From: SZUA-318 sp964412015
GTDB taxonomy: Bacteria > Gemmatimonadota > Gemmatimonadetes > Longimicrobiales > Gaopeijiaceae
Assembly: GCA_964412015.1 (NCBI GenBank)
Contig: CAYPMO010000005.1
Location: 1-64,000 of the forward strand
Reading direction: 5' to 3'
DNA: 64,000 bases
The position numbers were made by a program, and so were the translations under genes. The notes under the pieces are model-generated. The model was not told the DNA's origin. It was given only the letters and a program-made list of their open reading frames with translations, and did not search any database. The first letter of the stretch is position 1, and each line of letters opens with the position of its first letter. Shown in pieces: positions 1-7,965 of the stretch.

Positions 1-526
1 GCGGTACGACCCGCGCGAAGACGACCAAAAAGATGAGTGTGTCCACACGCGCGCGCGGATACAGCACGAGATAGGCGCCCATGACGCCGCTGATCGCTCC
101 CGAGGCGCCCACCAGGGGGACGGGGGATCCCGGATTCAGGAGCACGTGGGCGAGCGCCGCCGCCACGCCGGTCAGGAGGTAGAAGACCAGGAAGCGCACG
201 TGGCCCGTGGAGTCCTCGACGTTGTTCCCGAAGATCCAAAGGAACCACAGGTTGCCGATGAGGTGGAACCAGCTCCCGTGCAGGAACATCGAGGTCAGGA
301 GCGTCTGCCACGTGAGCCCTCCGAGGCGGCAGGGCCCCGGAGGACCCGAGGCTTCGCCCGTGACCTCGGCAGGGATCGCCCCCAGCGCGCACACCGACTC
401 GCCGAGCACATCCGGAGACGCGCCGGCGCCCTGGAGGAACACCCACGCCGCGACGCAGGCGCCGATGATGCCGAGGGTGAAGACCGGAAAGAGCTCGGTC
501 GGATTGTCGTCGTGCAGCGGGAACAA
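1..526 (-). CDS. Rhomboid-family intramembrane serine protease (cut by the window edge)
   Basis: Membrane-embedded serine protease of the rhomboid family, which cleaves transmembrane substrates. The reverse strand reads from a TTG start (524-526) preceded by GGGAGG; the first residues are MFPLHDDNPTELFPV, followed by a hydrophobic helix. It contains the family signatures HGSWFHLIGNLWFLWIFGN (start of the GlpG-like core) and GASGAISG, which holds the catalytic serine. The catalytic histidine helix would lie beyond base 1, so the gene is incomplete at its 3' end (about 175 codons visible). It is divergent from dnaK. Substrates cannot be inferred. Family assignment is firm; the TTG start is my choice because no ATG or GTG fits and the ribosome-binding site is good. 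Confidence 0.9.
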   Translation of the reverse strand, partial: MFPLHDDNPTELFPVFTLGIIGACVAAWVFLQGAGASPDVLGESVCALGAIPAEVTGEASGPPGPCRLGGLTWQTLLTSMFLHGSWFHLIGNLWFLWIFGNNVEDSTGHVRFLVFYLLTGVAAALAHVLLNPGSPVPLVGASGAISGVMGAYLVLYPRARVDTLIFLVVFARVVP

Positions 527-649
527 GGGCGCCTCCCGAGAGGGTAGGGCCGCGACTGTTCCAAGCTATCCGGTCGTACCGGCGGCGCGAGCCCATTCCG
601 CCGATCGGGCAGCCTGGGCGACCACCGGGGCGCTCCTGGCGCCTCGGCA

Positions 650-662
650 TGCCAATAAGGCA
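650..662. promoter_or_regulatory. Inverted repeat 1 upstream of dnaK (TGCC-N5-GGCA)
   Basis: TGCC-AATAA-GGCA, a perfect 4-bp dyad with a 5-base A/T spacer. It also overlaps the 8-bp palindrome GGCATGCC at 646-653. Its centre is 29 bp from that of the second repeat at 678-692. Read as a candidate operator; the binding protein is unknown. Confidence 0.4.
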
Positions 663-677
663 GAAAAACGTCCCTTT

Positions 678-692
678 CCGCCTAAATGGCGG
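678..692. promoter_or_regulatory. Inverted repeat 2 upstream of dnaK (CCGCC-N5-GGCGG)
   Basis: CCGCC-TAAAT-GGCGG, a perfect 5-bp dyad with the same spacer length as the repeat at 650-662 and as the repeat 96 bp upstream of hslV (17914-17930, spacer GAAAT on the plus strand). The common core is GCC-N5-GGC with an A/T-rich spacer. Sharing between two classical heat-shock loci suggests a stress operator; this is inference. Confidence 0.45.
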
Positions 693-787
693 GCTTTCGC
701 CCACCCTCACCCGGCATGGTGATTGCACGACCCGTGCCGCAGCGGTCGTCTTCGCGGCCCGTTCGATTCCCCCCGTGAGGAGCGGAC

Positions 788-2728
788 ATGAGCAAAGTCA
801 TCGGTATCGACCTGGGCACCACCAACTCGGTGGTAGCGGTGATGGAGGGCGGCGAGCCCGTTGTGATTCCCAACTCCGAGGGCGGTCGCACCACCCCGTC
901 GGTCGTGGCATTCACGAAGGACGGGGAGCGCCTGGTGGGCCAGGTGGCCCGGCGCCAGGCGATCACCAACCCGGCGAACACGGTCTTCTCGATCAAGCGG
1001 TTCATGGGCCGCAAGCACGACGAGGTAACGGAAGAGGAGAAGATCGTCCCCTACAAGGTCGGGCACGATGCGTCGGGACGCGTGCAGGTGCACGTCCCGA
1101 ACGCCGAGCAGAAGACGTTCACCCCACCGGAGATCTCGGCGATCATCCTCCAGAAGATGCGCCAGACGGCCGAGGACTACCTGGGCCAGAAGGTCACCAA
1201 GGCCGTGATCACCGTGCCGGCGTACTTCAACGACGCGCAGCGGCAGGCCACCAAGGACGCGGGGAAGATCGCCGGCCTCGAGGTACTCCGTATCATCAAC
1301 GAGCCCACGGCAGCGGCGCTCGCGTACGGCCTCGACAAGAAGAAGGACGAGAAGATCGCCGTGTTCGACCTGGGCGGCGGGACCTACGACATCTCGGTCC
1401 TCGAGTTGGGCGACGGAGTCTTCGAGGTGAAGTCCACGAACGGCGACACGCACCTGGGCGGTGACGACCTCGACCAGCGCATCATCAACTGGTTGGTGGA
1501 CGAGTTCCGGAGGGACCAGGGCATCGACCTCTCCAAGGACGCGATGGCGCTTCAGCGGCTCAAGGAGGCGGCGGAGAAGGCGAAGATGGAGCTCTCGTCC
1601 ACGATGAGCACCGACATCAACCTGCCGTTCATCACCGCCACACAGGAAGGACCGAAGCATCTGAACTACTCGCTCACCCGGGCCAGGTTCGAGCAGCTCG
1701 TGGACGACTTGATCAAGCGCACGATCCCGCCCATGGAGAAGGCGCTCGCGGACGCCGGCCTCAAGCCGTCCGAGATCGACGAGGTGATCCTGGTGGGCGG
1801 ATCCACCCGGATTCCCAAGGTCCAGGAGGTCGTGAAGGAGTTCTTCGGAAAGGACCCGCACAAGGGGGTGAACCCCGACGAGGTCGTGGGCGTGGGCGCG
1901 GCCATTCAGGGAGGAGTCCTGGCCGGTGACGTCACCGACGTGCTGCTCCTGGACGTGACTCCGCTGTCGCTGGGCATCGAGACGCTCGGTGGCGTCATGA
2001 CCACGCTCATTCAGCGGAACACGACGATTCCGACCAAGAAGGCCGAGGTGTTCTCGACCGCCGAGGACGCTCAGACCACGGTGGAGATCCACGTGCTCCA
2101 GGGCGAGCGCAAGATGGCGATCGACAACAAGACGATCGGCAAGTTCCAGCTCACGGGGATCCCCCCGGCACCGCGCGGTATGCCGCAGATCGAGGTGACG
2201 TTCGACATCGACGCCAACGGCATCCTCCACGTGTCGGCCAAGGACCGCGCCACGGGCAAGGAGCAGAAGATCCGCATCGAGGCGTCCAGCGGCCTGTCCG
2301 AAGCCGAGATCAACCGGATGGTCAAGGAAGCCGAGAGCCATGCCAAGGACGACGAGGAGAAGCGCGCCAGGGTGGAGGCCCGCAACCAGCTCGACTCCCT
2401 GGTCTACCAGGTGGAGAAGGACACGGGGGAGTGGGGCGACAAGGTCTCCGAGGGGACGCGCAGCCGCCTCAACGAGGCTCTGGAAAAGGCCAAGGAAGCC
2501 TTGAAAGGCAACGACTTCTCGACGATCAGCGCGGCCCGCGACGAGCTCATGCAGGCCTTCAGCGCGGCCGGGCAGGAGATGTACCAGGCCACGGCCGCCC
2601 AGACCGAGCCCGGAACCGGCGCCGAGGACGCCCAGGCGACCGAGCCAGGCGGGGCAGAGACCGGCAAGGCCGCCGCGGACGACGAGGTCGTGGAAGCCGA
2701 CTACGAGATCGTAGACGACAACAAGTAG
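788..2728 (+). CDS. dnaK: Molecular chaperone DnaK (Hsp70)
   Basis: ATP-dependent cytosolic Hsp70 chaperone that folds nascent and stress-damaged proteins with DnaJ and GrpE, neither of which is in this window. The 646-residue protein has all three Hsp70 signatures: IGIDLGTTNSVVAV at 5-18, VFDLGGGTYDIS at about 191 and VILVGGSTRIPKV at about 333. The hydrophobic linker DVLLLDVTPLSLG lies at about 384-396, followed by the substrate-binding domain and a C-terminal tail ending in EADYEIVDDNK, close to the usual DnaK tail. The start has AGGAG six bases upstream. It stands alone rather than in an hrcA-grpE-dnaK-dnaJ operon, is followed by two strong hairpins, and has two unusual inverted repeats upstream in place of CIRCE. 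Confidence 0.98.
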   Translation: MSKVIGIDLGTTNSVVAVMEGGEPVVIPNSEGGRTTPSVVAFTKDGERLVGQVARRQAITNPANTVFSIKRFMGRKHDEVTEEEKIVPYKVGHDASGRVQVHVPNAEQKTFTPPEISAIILQKMRQTAEDYLGQKVTKAVITVPAYFNDAQRQATKDAGKIAGLEVLRIINEPTAAALAYGLDKKKDEKIAVFDLGGGTYDISVLELGDGVFEVKSTNGDTHLGGDDLDQRIINWLVDEFRRDQGIDLSKDAMALQRLKEAAEKAKMELSSTMSTDINLPFITATQEGPKHLNYSLTRARFEQLVDDLIKRTIPPMEKALADAGLKPSEIDEVILVGGSTRIPKVQEVVKEFFGKDPHKGVNPDEVVGVGAAIQGGVLAGDVTDVLLLDVTPLSLGIETLGGVMTTLIQRNTTIPTKKAEVFSTAEDAQTTVEIHVLQGERKMAIDNKTIGKFQLTGIPPAPRGMPQIEVTFDIDANGILHVSAKDRATGKEQKIRIEASSGLSEAEINRMVKEAESHAKDDEEKRARVEARNQLDSLVYQVEKDTGEWGDKVSEGTRSRLNEALEKAKEALKGNDFSTISAARDELMQAFSAAGQEMYQATAAQTEPGTGAEDAQATEPGGAETGKAAADDEVVEADYEIVDDNK

Positions 2729-2745
2729 CGCACCGGGCAACCCCG

Positions 2746-2763
2746 GAGGCCCCGAAGGGCCTC
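2746..2763 (+). terminator. GC-rich hairpin after dnaK (first of two)
   Basis: GAGGCCC-CGAA-GGGCCTC, a 7-bp perfect stem with a tetraloop 18 bases after the dnaK stop codon. It is followed by CAAAACG rather than a T-run, so intrinsic termination would be non-canonical. Confidence 0.5.
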
Positions 2764-2775
2764 AAAACGTATGAG

Positions 2776-2803
2776 GAGGGCCCGGACCCCGGTCCGGGCC
2801 CTC
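2776..2803 (+). terminator. GC-rich hairpin after dnaK (second of two)
   Basis: A perfect 13-bp stem (GAGGGCCCGGACC paired with its complement) around a CC loop. It sits 13 bases after the previous hairpin and separates dnaK from the HtrA-like gene. No T-tract follows (GGGTACG). It is probably the main transcript end of dnaK. Confidence 0.6.
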
Positions 2804-2866
2804 GGGTACGAACCGACATCGGCGTCACCCCCGACGAAGTCCAGGACGGATCAGCAAGGAGCTACG

Positions 2867-4417
2867 ATGTACGACCCGCTTCGCGCCAAGGCGAGAATCG
2901 TCTTCTATACGGCAGTAGCCTTCATCTTCGGTCTCGGGCTGGCGAGCGGCATGGGGTGGACGAGCACGTCCCACGCCATGCCCGTCATCAGCGATGCGCC
3001 TCAGGTCTCGGAGGCCGCGGTCAAGCCCGCGATGGACCTGAGCGAGGCGTTCGTGAACCTGTCGGACGCGGTCACACCGGCCGTGGTGCGCATCGAATCG
3101 AGGGTGCCGGGACGCGCGCGTGCGCAGCAGATGCAGATCCCGGAACCGTTCCGCCGCTTCTTCGACTTCCCGTATGATGAGGAGCAACCGGAGCCCCAGG
3201 GCGAGCTGGCGGGTGGAAGTGGCTTCATCGTCTCGCCGGACGGTTACATCCTCACGAACAACCACGTCGTGGAGGGCGCCGACCAGATCCGCGTTTTCCT
3301 GTCCGATCGCCGGTACTTCGACGCGGCGCTCATAGGCACGGACCCCTTCACCGACGTGGCGGTGGTCAAGATCGACGCCGGCCGCTCCCTGCCCGTCGCG
3401 AGTTTCGGGGACTCGGACGACGTGAAGGTCGGAGAGTGGATTCTCGCCATCGGCAACCCCGGCTTCGGTGCCTCGACACAACTCGACTACACGGTGACCG
3501 CGGGCATCGTGAGCGCCCGCGGACGTGGCCTGCAGCTCCTTCAGCGCGACCTCCTCTACGACCCACGGTACGGCCCCGACCAAGCCGGGTATGCGATCGA
3601 GGACTTCATCCAGACGGACGCGGTCATCAACCCCGGCAACTCGGGCGGGCCGATGGTCAACCTCAGGGGCCAGGTCGTCGGCATCAACTCCGCGATCGCG
3701 TCACCCACCGGGTACTATCTCGGTTATGGTTTCGCCATCCCGATCAACCTGGCGCGACGCATCATGCAGGACCTCATCGAGCACGGGTCGGTGCGACGAC
3801 CGGCGATCGGCGTGACCATTCAGGACGTCGCCGCCGAGGACGCTCAGGCCTACGGGCTTCCGAACGTCTCGGGCGTGCTCGTCCAGGACGTCCGTGAAGA
3901 CGGCCCGGCCGAGGGTAGACTGCACAAGGAGGACGTGATCGTCGCGCTGGACGGCGAGCCCGTGGGGTACGTCGCGGAGCTCCAGGCGAAGATCGCCGAG
4001 CACCACCCCGGAGACCAGGTCGAGCTGACCGTCTACCGGAACAAGCGGCCGACCGACGTCACGGTGCGCCTGGACGAGGCCCCGATCAATGAACGGCCCG
4101 CGGCCGTCGCCGAGCGTACGGCGCTGGCCGAAGAGCGACTCGGGATCAAGGTGGAACCCCTCACGTCCGGCCTGGCGAACGAGCTCGATTTCCCCGAGCC
4201 GGGCGGCGTGGTCATCACCGAAGTGCAACGCACCAGCCCGGCCGCGCGCCGTGGGGTCGCGAGGGGCCTGAAGCTCGTCCAGGTGAACGATACGATGATC
4301 GACTCTCCGGAGGACGTTCGGAGAGCGCTCGAACACGTCCAGAGCGGCGAGATCGTGTCGCTGCACACGATCGGCCCCGACGGCACCTCCCGGGTAATCA
4401 ACGTCCGCATGCCCTAG
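2867..4417 (+). CDS. HtrA/DegP-like periplasmic serine protease (S1C) with two PDZ domains
   Basis: Envelope-stress protease of the HtrA family. The chosen ATG has AAGGAG five bases upstream; the frame stays open upstream, but that stretch contains the dnaK terminators. The 516-residue product has an N-terminal hydrophobic segment at about 11-33 (signal peptide or anchor), then a trypsin-like domain with triad H133 (NNHVVEG), D163 (TDVAVVKID) and S259 (NPGNSGGPM). Two PDZ domains follow at about 295-385 and 420-510. The LA-loop region is rich in acidic residues and prolines. Placement between dnaK and tig-clpP-clpX-lon fits a proteostasis role. It could be called DegP, DegQ or MucD; sequence alone does not decide. 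Confidence 0.93.
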   Translation: MYDPLRAKARIVFYTAVAFIFGLGLASGMGWTSTSHAMPVISDAPQVSEAAVKPAMDLSEAFVNLSDAVTPAVVRIESRVPGRARAQQMQIPEPFRRFFDFPYDEEQPEPQGELAGGSGFIVSPDGYILTNNHVVEGADQIRVFLSDRRYFDAALIGTDPFTDVAVVKIDAGRSLPVASFGDSDDVKVGEWILAIGNPGFGASTQLDYTVTAGIVSARGRGLQLLQRDLLYDPRYGPDQAGYAIEDFIQTDAVINPGNSGGPMVNLRGQVVGINSAIASPTGYYLGYGFAIPINLARRIMQDLIEHGSVRRPAIGVTIQDVAAEDAQAYGLPNVSGVLVQDVREDGPAEGRLHKEDVIVALDGEPVGYVAELQAKIAEHHPGDQVELTVYRNKRPTDVTVRLDEAPINERPAAVAERTALAEERLGIKVEPLTSGLANELDFPEPGGVVITEVQRTSPAARRGVARGLKLVQVNDTMIDSPEDVRRALEHVQSGEIVSLHTIGPDGTSRVINVRMP

Positions 4418-4422
4418 CGGCG

Positions 4423-4452
4423 TTGAACCCATTCCGTCGCGGGGTTTATCTT
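4423..4452 (+). promoter_or_regulatory. Sigma-70-type promoter of tRNA-Leu
   Basis: TTGAAC (4423-4428), an 18-base spacer and TATCTT (4447-4452), ending 18 bases before the mature tRNA 5' end. It begins six bases after the htrA stop codon. It may also drive tig. Confidence 0.6.
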
Positions 4453-4470
4453 TGGCCGGGCGTGAACCCT

Positions 4471-4552
4471 GCGAAAGTGGCGGAATGGTAGACGCGCGAG
4501 ATTTAGGATCTCGTGGCCGCGGGCCGTGGGGGTTCGAGTCCCCCCTTTCGCA
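4471..4552 (+). tRNA. tRNA-Leu (anticodon UAG)
   Basis: 82-nt class II tRNA. Acceptor arms GCGAAAG (4471-4477) and CTTTCGC (4545-4551) pair perfectly, with discriminator A4552. The anticodon stem CGAGA/TCTCG encloses loop TTTAGGA, giving anticodon UAG (4504-4506), which reads CUN leucine codons. A long variable arm (TGGCCGCGGGCCGT region) and a T-arm with GGTTCGAGTCC confirm the leucine class. The CCA end is not encoded (TTC follows). Confidence 0.97.
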
Positions 4553-4553
4553 T

Positions 4554-4576
4554 TCGGGGCCCTGGGAGGGCCCCGA
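4554..4576 (+). terminator. Hairpin downstream of tRNA-Leu
   Basis: TCGGGGCCC-TGGGA-GGGCCCCGA, a perfect 9-bp stem beginning two bases after the tRNA and ending 36 bases before the tig start. No T-run follows. It may end the tRNA transcript or act as a processing or leader structure for tig. Confidence 0.5.
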
Positions 4577-4612
4577 CTCCCCTCACCTTCCCGACGCGAG
4601 CGTCCCGAGGGC

Positions 4613-5884
4613 ATGAGCATCGACGGATCCCGCCTCACGGTCTCCGTGGAGGAACAGGAGCGCTGGCGCCGGCGCGTCAGCGTGACCATTCCTGCCGCGG
4701 TCGTAGCCGAAGAGGAGAAGAAAGCCGCGGCGAAACTGGCTTCCCGCGTGAAGCTCAAGGGGTTCCGAAAGGGCCACGTGCCGAAGGACATGGTGGCCAC
4801 CCGGTTCTCGGGAACGCTGCGGCAGGAGGCTCTCGATCGGCTCGTCAACGACGCGTACAGACAGGCGCTCGCCTCGGAGAAGCTCCGCCCCATCAGCGAA
4901 GGTGAGCTGGAGGATCTCCAGTACGAGCCGAAGCAGGACCTGCGCTTCTCGATCGCCTTCGACGTCCAGCCCGAGATCGAAATCGGTCGGTTGGGAGGGT
5001 TCACCGTCGAGCGCCCGCAGACCCGGGTCACGGACGATCACGTCGCGGAGATCCTCCGGAATCTGCAACGGCAGAACGGCGCATGGACTCCCTCCGAACA
5101 GGGCAAGGCCGCCGACGGAGACCTCGTTTCGGTGCGGATCCGGAAGCTCGACGGCGGGCAGGCCGAGGAGGGCAAAGACTACGAGTTCGCCCTCGGTGAG
5201 GGCCAGGCGATCCCCGACATCGAGGCGGCGATCAAGACCCTGGAACCCTCGGAGACCGGGCCGTTCACGGTGACCTTCCCGCCCGACTTCCCCGACGAAA
5301 AGCGCAGGGGCGACCAGGAACGCATCGAGATCACCCTCCTCTCCCGCAAGGTGCTCGACGTTCCGCCCCTCGATGATGCATTCGCGCGGCAGCTCGGGAG
5401 CTTCGAGACCCTCGACGCCCTCAAGGCTCGGGTCCGGGAGGACCTCGAGAGGGACGCCGCCGACCAGGCCGAGGCCGTGGTCCGCGGGCGTCTGCTGGAC
5501 CTCCTGGTGGAAGCGAACGGGTTCGAGGTGCCGCAGTCCATGGTGAAGCGTTACAGCGAGACCATTCTCGGTGAGCGGCACGAGCTCTCGGGTGAGCGCC
5601 TCGCCGAAGTCATGGAGAGCATCCGCCCCGAAGCCGAGCGGGCGGTCAAGCGGCTCCTGCTCGTCGAGCGTGTGGCCGAGACCCAGGGGTTGGAGGCAAC
5701 CGAGGACGACCTGGACCTCCGGATCCGGAAGATCGCCGAAACGAGCGGAAGCACGCCCGAAAAGATCTATGCGAGCTTCCAGAAGGCCGGGCGGCTCGAG
5801 GCCCTGGAACGGGAGATCACCGAGCGGAAGGTGTTCGACTTCCTGAAGACGCAATCCACGATCATCGACGCGTCGGCGACCTGA
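4613..5884 (+). CDS. tig: Trigger factor, ribosome-bound chaperone and prolyl isomerase
   Basis: Ribosome-associated chaperone that meets nascent chains at the exit tunnel. The 423-residue protein has the N-terminal ribosome-binding domain with the signature loop GFRKG at 50-54, a central FKBP-type domain (about 160-245, with DGDLVSVRI and FALGEGQAIPDIE) and the helical C-terminal chaperone domain (ERVAETQGLEATEDDLDLR near 345-370). The frame is open upstream through the tRNA 3' end, so the first ATG after the tRNA hairpin is taken as start; its ribosome-binding site is weak. It begins the conserved order tig-clpP-clpX-lon seen in many bacteria. tRNA-Leu immediately upstream suggests a shared promoter. 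Confidence 0.95.
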   Translation: MSIDGSRLTVSVEEQERWRRRVSVTIPAAVVAEEEKKAAAKLASRVKLKGFRKGHVPKDMVATRFSGTLRQEALDRLVNDAYRQALASEKLRPISEGELEDLQYEPKQDLRFSIAFDVQPEIEIGRLGGFTVERPQTRVTDDHVAEILRNLQRQNGAWTPSEQGKAADGDLVSVRIRKLDGGQAEEGKDYEFALGEGQAIPDIEAAIKTLEPSETGPFTVTFPPDFPDEKRRGDQERIEITLLSRKVLDVPPLDDAFARQLGSFETLDALKARVREDLERDAADQAEAVVRGRLLDLLVEANGFEVPQSMVKRYSETILGERHELSGERLAEVMESIRPEAERAVKRLLLVERVAETQGLEATEDDLDLRIRKIAETSGSTPEKIYASFQKAGRLEALEREITERKVFDFLKTQSTIIDASAT

Positions 5885-5919
5885 GCGAACGGCCGCCACG
5901 ACCCACAAGGCGCCTCCCT

Positions 5920-6543
5920 ATGACCATCTACCCGCCGTACGTCATCGAGCGGACCAGCCGCGGCGAGCGCAGTTACGACATCTTCAGCCGCCTCCTCATG
6001 GATCGGATCGTGTTCCTGGGGAGCCCGATCGACGACAACATCGCCAACATCATCATCGCGCAGCTCCTGTTCCTCGAGGCCGACGACCCGGAGCGCGATA
6101 TCTTCATGTACATCAACTGCCCGGGCGGCGTCGTGTACGCCGGGCTCGCGATCTACGACACGATGCAGCATCTCCGCGCTCCGGTGTCCACGTTCGGCGT
6201 GGGGATGTGCGCCTCCATGGGGGCCGTCCTCCTGGCGGCCGGCGAGAAGGGAAAGCGGAGCGCCCTGCCGAACTCGCGCATCATGATCCACCAGCCGTCG
6301 GGAGGGTCGCAGGGCTCCGCCGCCGACATCGAGATCGCGGCCCGGGAGATCCTCCAGCTGCGCGAGAACCTGAACAGTATCCTGGCGAAGCACACGGGCC
6401 AGACGGTCGAGCGTATCGCGGAAGACGTGGATCGTGACCGGTTCTTGAGCCCCGAGGAAGCCGTCGAATACGGCCTCATCGACCGGGTTCTGGTGGGCCC
6501 CGCGCCGCATCGCGGGAAGCCGAAGGATTCGGATACCGCGTAA
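5920..6543 (+). CDS. clpP: ATP-dependent Clp protease proteolytic subunit ClpP
   Basis: Tetradecameric serine peptidase that degrades substrates unfolded by ClpX or ClpA/C. At 207 residues it is the usual length. The triad is visible: S99 in GMCASMGAVL, H124 in IMIHQPSGG and D173 in DRDRFLSPEEA. The N-terminus YPPYVIERTSRGERSYDIFSRLL is typical. It lies 35 bp after tig and 87 bp before clpX on the same strand, so the three are probably co-transcribed. No special regulatory site is visible in front of it. Confidence 0.98.
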   Translation: MTIYPPYVIERTSRGERSYDIFSRLLMDRIVFLGSPIDDNIANIIIAQLLFLEADDPERDIFMYINCPGGVVYAGLAIYDTMQHLRAPVSTFGVGMCASMGAVLLAAGEKGKRSALPNSRIMIHQPSGGSQGSAADIEIAAREILQLRENLNSILAKHTGQTVERIAEDVDRDRFLSPEEAVEYGLIDRVLVGPAPHRGKPKDSDTA

Positions 6544-6630
6544 GGGTGTTTCATTCCCGCCCCGGAGGCGCGAAACTGAATATGGGGGTGGGCCCAGGGG
6601 GGCACCGGCGGAACGAGCGAGGATCGGCCC

Positions 6631-7866
6631 ATGACGAATGACAAACATCTCCGCTGCAGCTTCTGCGGGAAGTCCAAGGAGAGCGTCAAGAAGTTCATCT
6701 CCGGACCGAACGTCTACATCTGCAACGAGTGCGTCTCGCTATGCAACGAGATCCTCGCCGAGGAGGAAGAGCGCGAAGCACAGGAAGCGGTCGTTTCGAG
6801 CCCCACCCCGGAGGAGATCAAGCGCATCCTGGACCAGTACGTGATCGGCCAGGAGAAGGCCAAGCGCACGCTGTCCGTCGCGGTGTACAACCATTACAAG
6901 CGGGTGAACCACCAGGGCGTGCTGGACGAGGTCGAGATCGACAAGGCGAACATCCTGCTGGTGGGACCCACGGGCGTGGGGAAGACTCTCCTCGCGCAGA
7001 CACTGGCCCGTACGTTACACGTGCCGTTCACGATCGCCGACGCCACGACGCTCACCGAGGCAGGCTACGTGGGCGAGGACGTGGAGAACATCCTGGTCCG
7101 ACTCCTGCAAGCCGCGGACTTCAACATCGCCGAGTGCGAGCGGGGCATCGTCTACATCGACGAGATCGACAAGATCGCGAGGAAGTCGGAGAACCCCTCG
7201 ATCACCCGGGACGTCTCCGGCGAAGGCGTTCAGCAGGCGCTCCTCAAGATCCTCGAGGGGACGGTCGCGAGCGTGCCGCCCCAGGGCGGGCGCAAGCATC
7301 CGCAGCAGGAGTACATCCAGGTCAACACCCGCAACATCCTGTTCATCTGCGGGGGCGCGTTCGATGGTCTCGAGAAGATCGTCGAGGCCCGCGTCGGCAA
7401 GCGCCGTATCGGATTCGCCGGTGAGAAGACCAGCACGGTCGGTGAGGGGAACATCCTCGAGAGGGTCGAGCCGGAAGACCTGCAGCGCTTCGGGCTCATC
7501 CCCGAGCTCGTGGGTCGGCTGCCCGTGGTCGTGCACCTGGATCAACTCGACGAGAACGCCCTGGCGCGCATCCTCGAGGAGCCGAAGAACTCCCTCGTGA
7601 AGCAGTACAGGAAGATGTTCGAGCTGGAGGGCATCGGGCTCACGTTCGACCGGGAAGCGATCCGTGCGATCGCGAAGAAGACCCTCGATCGGGGCACCGG
7701 CGCCCGCGGCCTGCGCTCGATCATCGAGGGCCTGATGCGCGACGTCATGTTCGAGGTTCCGTCCCGGCGGGACGTACGGGAGGTCATCGTGACGCCCGAG
7801 AGCGTCGAGAACGGCGTCCCACCCCTCCTGGTGCTGCACGCCGAGGAGCGGAAGAAGGAGGCCTGA
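6631..7866 (+). CDS. clpX: ATP-dependent Clp protease ATP-binding subunit ClpX
   Basis: Hexameric AAA+ unfoldase that delivers substrates to ClpP. The 411-residue product starts with the zinc-binding domain (C9, C12, C31, C34). The Walker A is GPTGVGKT at 112-119, the Walker B YIDEID around 175-180, and the ClpP-docking IGF loop at 260-262 (RRIGFAGE). The sensor-2 region with RGTGARGLRSI lies near the C-terminus. The preceding GAGG about eight bases upstream supports the start. Everything required for a working ClpXP partner is present. Confidence 0.98.
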   Translation: MTNDKHLRCSFCGKSKESVKKFISGPNVYICNECVSLCNEILAEEEEREAQEAVVSSPTPEEIKRILDQYVIGQEKAKRTLSVAVYNHYKRVNHQGVLDEVEIDKANILLVGPTGVGKTLLAQTLARTLHVPFTIADATTLTEAGYVGEDVENILVRLLQAADFNIAECERGIVYIDEIDKIARKSENPSITRDVSGEGVQQALLKILEGTVASVPPQGGRKHPQQEYIQVNTRNILFICGGAFDGLEKIVEARVGKRRIGFAGEKTSTVGEGNILERVEPEDLQRFGLIPELVGRLPVVVHLDQLDENALARILEEPKNSLVKQYRKMFELEGIGLTFDREAIRAIAKKTLDRGTGARGLRSIIEGLMRDVMFEVPSRRDVREVIVTPESVENGVPPLLVLHAEERKKEA

Positions 7867-7965
7867 CCTTCGGCCCTGTCGGCTGGACGGCTCCTTTTCC
7901 CGCCGCCCGGCGAGCCTTACGATTGGCGCCGACCGCGCTCCCCTCCGCACAGGACCCGCTCGAGG

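Larger units (their letters stand above)
527..787. promoter_or_regulatory. Divergent rhomboid/dnaK intergenic region
   Basis: Non-coding region of 261 bp between divergent genes. It holds two inverted repeats with 5-base A/T-rich spacers (650-662 and 678-692, listed separately) and the dnaK ribosome-binding site AGGAG at 778-782. No CIRCE element (TTAGCACTC-N9-GAGTGCTAA) and no clear sigma-32-type or sigma-70 promoter could be recognised. Confidence 0.6.

Noticed and set aside
527..787. CIRCE, HAIR or CtsR operator before dnaK
   Set aside because: None of the consensus sequences is present; only the short GCC-N5-GGC dyads were found.
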